A stretch of 64,000 bases of DNA, taken from positions 54,551-118,550 of the IMG/VR virus record IMGVR_UViG_3300023184_000028. One strand, written 5' to 3'. The stretch comes from a virus. Both the position numbers and the translations under genes were made by a program. The notes under the pieces are model-generated. The model searched no databases and was not told the DNA's origin. It saw only the letters and a program-made list of their open reading frames with translations. Below, one piece after another: positions 61,889-64,000 of the stretch (positions are counted from its first letter, which is position 1; every line of letters starts with the position of its first letter).

Positions 61889-62089
61889 ATGGAAAACATA
61901 GAACAAAAAATTAGGGAGAAGGATAAACTTCTCCCTTCTTATTATTATTTTAACGAAAAGGGTTTATTAGTTTTTACTGAGGACTATCATTTAAGTAGAG
62001 GACATTGCTGCGGAAACAAATGTTTAAATTGTCCTTACGAACCTAGATATGAAAAAGGGGTGACAAACATAAAAAAAACTAATACATAA
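61889..62089 (+). CDS. Small Cys-rich DUF5522-like protein
   Basis: The start is the ATG at 61889 just after the reductase stop; an in-frame ATG at 61844 would overlap the reductase tail in another frame and is not needed. The 66-residue product has the pattern GLLVFTEDYHLSRGHCCGNKCLNCPY, with four Cys (CC, then C..C) suited to binding a metal. This is the DUF5522 pattern, found mostly in Bacteroidetes and supporting that host group. The function of the family is not known to me. It is coupled to the reductase by a one-base gap. Confidence 0.6.
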   Translation: MENIEQKIREKDKLLPSYYYFNEKGLLVFTEDYHLSRGHCCGNKCLNCPYEPRYEKGVTNIKKTNT

Positions 62090-62097
62090 TATTTATT
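62089..62097 (+). promoter_or_regulatory. TATTTAT-type promoter motif, gp25
   Basis: ATATTTATT ends three bases before the gp25 ATG and marks the switch from nucleotide metabolism to baseplate genes. Confidence 0.45.
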
Positions 62098-62100
62098 TGT

Positions 62101-62562
62101 ATGTCAAATGGTAAAACATACGGTATAGCGTTTCCCTTTAATATTTCAAATCAAGGTAAGTACCTAAGATTAACTCAAACTGCTAATGATGAAATTAGAA
62201 CTGATTTAATTCATTTACTCTTAACAAGAAAGGGTTCAAGATATTTTTTACCTGATTTTGGTACAAGATTATATGAATATATATTTGAACCAATGGATAG
62301 TCCGACATTCAATAATATTGAGGCGGATATTAGAGAGGCTTGTGAAAAATACATGCCACAACTTAAAATAACTAATATTTCTATAAAGGCAGCATCAGAT
62401 GAAGAAGAAGTTAATGTTGTTACTACGGCAGGAAATGTTATTAATAAAGAATTTAATGTGCCTAATTCAAGTACTCAACCATACACAGCAAAGGTTAGAA
62501 TTGATTATGCGATAACAGACGATGTATTTAATTCAAGAGATTTTGTAATACTTAATATTTAA
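62101..62562 (+). CDS. 25: Baseplate wedge protein, gp25-like
   Basis: The 153-residue protein matches the gp25/GPW lysozyme-fold family. GIAFPFNISNQGKYLRLTQTANDEIRTDLIHLLLTRKGSRYFLPDFGTRLYEYIFE is the core, with the typical R.....FG..L..... pattern, and the following helix is NIEADIREACEKYMP. T4 gp25 is 132 residues; the extra part is at the C-terminus. It joins wedge and sheath at the baseplate. A TATTTAT motif ends three bases before the ATG, and the gp6-like gene follows six bases after its stop. Confidence 0.85.
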   Translation: MSNGKTYGIAFPFNISNQGKYLRLTQTANDEIRTDLIHLLLTRKGSRYFLPDFGTRLYEYIFEPMDSPTFNNIEADIREACEKYMPQLKITNISIKAASDEEEVNVVTTAGNVINKEFNVPNSSTQPYTAKVRIDYAITDDVFNSRDFVILNI

Positions 62563-62568
62563 TATTAT

Positions 62569-64000
62569 ATGGGAGAAAAAAGAATATCATATTCCGTAAG
62601 GGATTTTCAATCAATAAGAACAGAATTAATAAATTTTGTTAAAACATATTATCCAGAATTAATAGATAATTTTAACGATGCGTCTGTTTTTTCTATGTTT
62701 TTGGATTTGAATGCTGCGGTATCAGATAATTTACATTACCATATTGATAGAAGTATTCAAGAAACGGTATTACAATACGCACAACAAAAATCATCAATAT
62801 ATAATATTGCCAGAACTTATGGATTAAAATTACCGGGACAAAGACCTTCAGTTGCTTTAGTTGATTTTTCAATTACAGTTCCAGCTAATGGAGATAGACC
62901 TGATGAAAGATATTTGGGTTTGTTAAGAAAGGGAAGTCAAGTTATTGGTGCGGGACAAGTATTTGAAACTGTTAATGATATTGATTTTACATCACCCTTC
63001 AATTCTGAAGGTTTTCCAAATAGAACTATTCGTCCTAATACTAATGGTAATAATACATTGGTAAATTATACTATAACAAAACGAGAAATTGTAGTTAATG
63101 GTATTACAAAAGTTTTTAAACAAACAATAACTCCTGGTGATGTTAAACCTTTTTATGAGTTATTTTTACCTGAAAAAAATATACTTGGAGTTACTTCTGT
63201 TATTCAAAAAGATGGGACAAATTATTCTAATGTACCTACAGTTCAAGAATTTTTAACTTTAAATGGAAAATGGTATGAAGTGGAGGCGTTAGCACAGGAT
63301 AGAGTTTTTATTGAAGACCCAACAAAACCTACAGACGCACCTGGGGTTAAAGTCGGTACTTATATCTCAACGGATAATAGATTCATGACCGAATACACAC
63401 CCGAAGGATTTATGAAAATGACTTTTGGTGGTGGTAACACATCGGCTGAAGACCAGTTAAGGGAGTTTGCGAGAACGGGAATCAATGTTCAAAGTATCCA
63501 AACATATTTAAATAACTTTTCTTTGGGTAGCACATTAAAACCAAATACAACATTATTTGTACAATATAGAATTGGTGGTGGTTTAGGAACAAATCTTGGA
63601 GTTAATGTTATTAATCAAATAGGTACTGTTTATTTCTTTGTAAATGGTCCTTCGGATGAAACTAATACATCTGTAATTACTTCTTTAAGATGTAATAATG
63701 TTACCGCAGCGATTGGGGGTTCAGGGTTACCTACTTTAGAAGAAGTTAGAAATTTTATTTCATTTAATTTTGCTTCTCAGAATAGAGCGGTCACAGTAAA
63801 TGATTATGAGGCTTTGATTAGAAAAATGCCATCAAATTTTGGAGCACCCGCAAAAGTTGCCATTTTAGAAGAAGATAATAAAGTTAAAGTTAAAATTTTG
63901 TCATATGATGCCAACGGTTCATTAACGGCAATTGTATCTAATACTTTATTAGGTAATATTGCAGAATATTTGTCTAACTATAGAATGTTGAATGATTATA
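62569..64000 (+). CDS. 6: Baseplate wedge protein, gp6/baseplate J-like (3' end outside window)
   Basis: A long frame starts at the ATG at 62569 (MGEKRISYSVRDFQSIRTEL) and remains open to the last base of the window. It encodes 477 residues of a gp6-type wedge protein. The beginning (FNDASVFSMFLDLNAAVSDNLHYHIDRSIQE) is typical of this family, and later RDF/J-type features follow (LLRKGSQVIGAGQVFE; NRAVTVNDYEALIRKMPSNFGAPAKVAI). It forms the inner ring of the baseplate with gp25 and gp53. The stop codon is not in the window. Confidence 0.85.
   Translation, partial: MGEKRISYSVRDFQSIRTELINFVKTYYPELIDNFNDASVFSMFLDLNAAVSDNLHYHIDRSIQETVLQYAQQKSSIYNIARTYGLKLPGQRPSVALVDFSITVPANGDRPDERYLGLLRKGSQVIGAGQVFETVNDIDFTSPFNSEGFPNRTIRPNTNGNNTLVNYTITKREIVVNGITKVFKQTITPGDVKPFYELFLPEKNILGVTSVIQKDGTNYSNVPTVQEFLTLNGKWYEVEALAQDRVFIEDPTKPTDAPGVKVGTYISTDNRFMTEYTPEGFMKMTFGGGNTSAEDQLREFARTGINVQSIQTYLNNFSLGSTLKPNTTLFVQYRIGGGLGTNLGVNVINQIGTVYFFVNGPSDETNTSVITSLRCNNVTAAIGGSGLPTLEEVRNFISFNFASQNRAVTVNDYEALIRKMPSNFGAPAKVAILEEDNKVKVKILSYDANGSLTAIVSNTLLGNIAEYLSNYRMLNDY

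Overview
The window is a 64 kb stretch of a large, AT-rich myophage genome with a T4-like core. Recognisable T4-type proteins include a contractile tail sheath and tube, a baseplate hub-assembly/tail-chaperone protein, tape measure, gp53-, gp25- and gp6-like baseplate proteins, a family B DNA polymerase, a gp32-like SSB, a UvsX-like recombinase, a DnaB/gp41-like helicase and a FEN-type 5' nuclease. The host is most likely a member of the Bacteroidetes (inference). The composition is very AT-rich, starts are preceded by A-rich sequence rather than Shine-Dalgarno motifs, and one adhesin carries a Fibrobacter/Bacteroidetes-type FISUMP domain. No tRNA, integrase, CRISPR or rRNA was seen.

Layout. 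(1) 1-10217 is an adhesin/tail-fibre region: the end of a papain-like peptidase, two long Pro/Thr-linker adhesins (FISUMP; PKD plus leucine-rich repeats), a beta-helix fibre, a YadA-head-like fibre, three copies of a small beta-rich domain, and a 2OG-Fe(II) oxygenase. (2) 10271-18532 is a glycan island: a GT60-like GlcNAc-transferase, a GNAT acetyltransferase, a compact DegT-type aminotransferase, further glycosyltransferases, two methyltransferase domains and a three-domain fusion protein. (3) 18560-26676 holds a possible baseplate protein and the DNA polymerase, then a minus-strand block of a small structural-like protein, a neck-like protein, a superoxide dismutase fused to a nuclease-like domain, and an SNF2 helicase. 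(4) 26725-51766 is the tail module: neck/terminator-like genes, a small ribbon-helix-helix-like gene, sheath, HAD phosphatase, tube, chaperone with an out-of-frame extension, tape measure and three baseplate genes, two of them giant. (5) 51831-61887 is replication/recombination and nucleotide metabolism (SSB, UvsX, 5' nuclease, helicase, class II ribonucleotide reductase). It is interrupted at 53789-57059 by an accessory membrane-protein and two-component-signalling cassette. (6) 61889-64000 contains a DUF5522-like protein, gp25 and the start of gp6.

Two promoter patterns recur. A TATTTAT core with no evident -35 box precedes most transcription units on either strand. Upstream of the polymerase, SSB, 5' nuclease and SNF2 helicase there are sigma70-like TTGAnn-N17-TAnnnT pairs. 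Four intrinsic terminators are clear.

The most interesting candidates are: a possible phage-encoded protein O-glycosylation pathway (prolyl-hydroxylase-like enzyme, GT60 initiator, extension and decoration enzymes, and Pro/Thr-rich adhesins next to them); a phage-encoded PAS histidine kinase, receiver and membrane coiled-coil operon; an SOD-nuclease fusion; and an unlisted +1-frame extension of the tail chaperone directly before the tape-measure gene.
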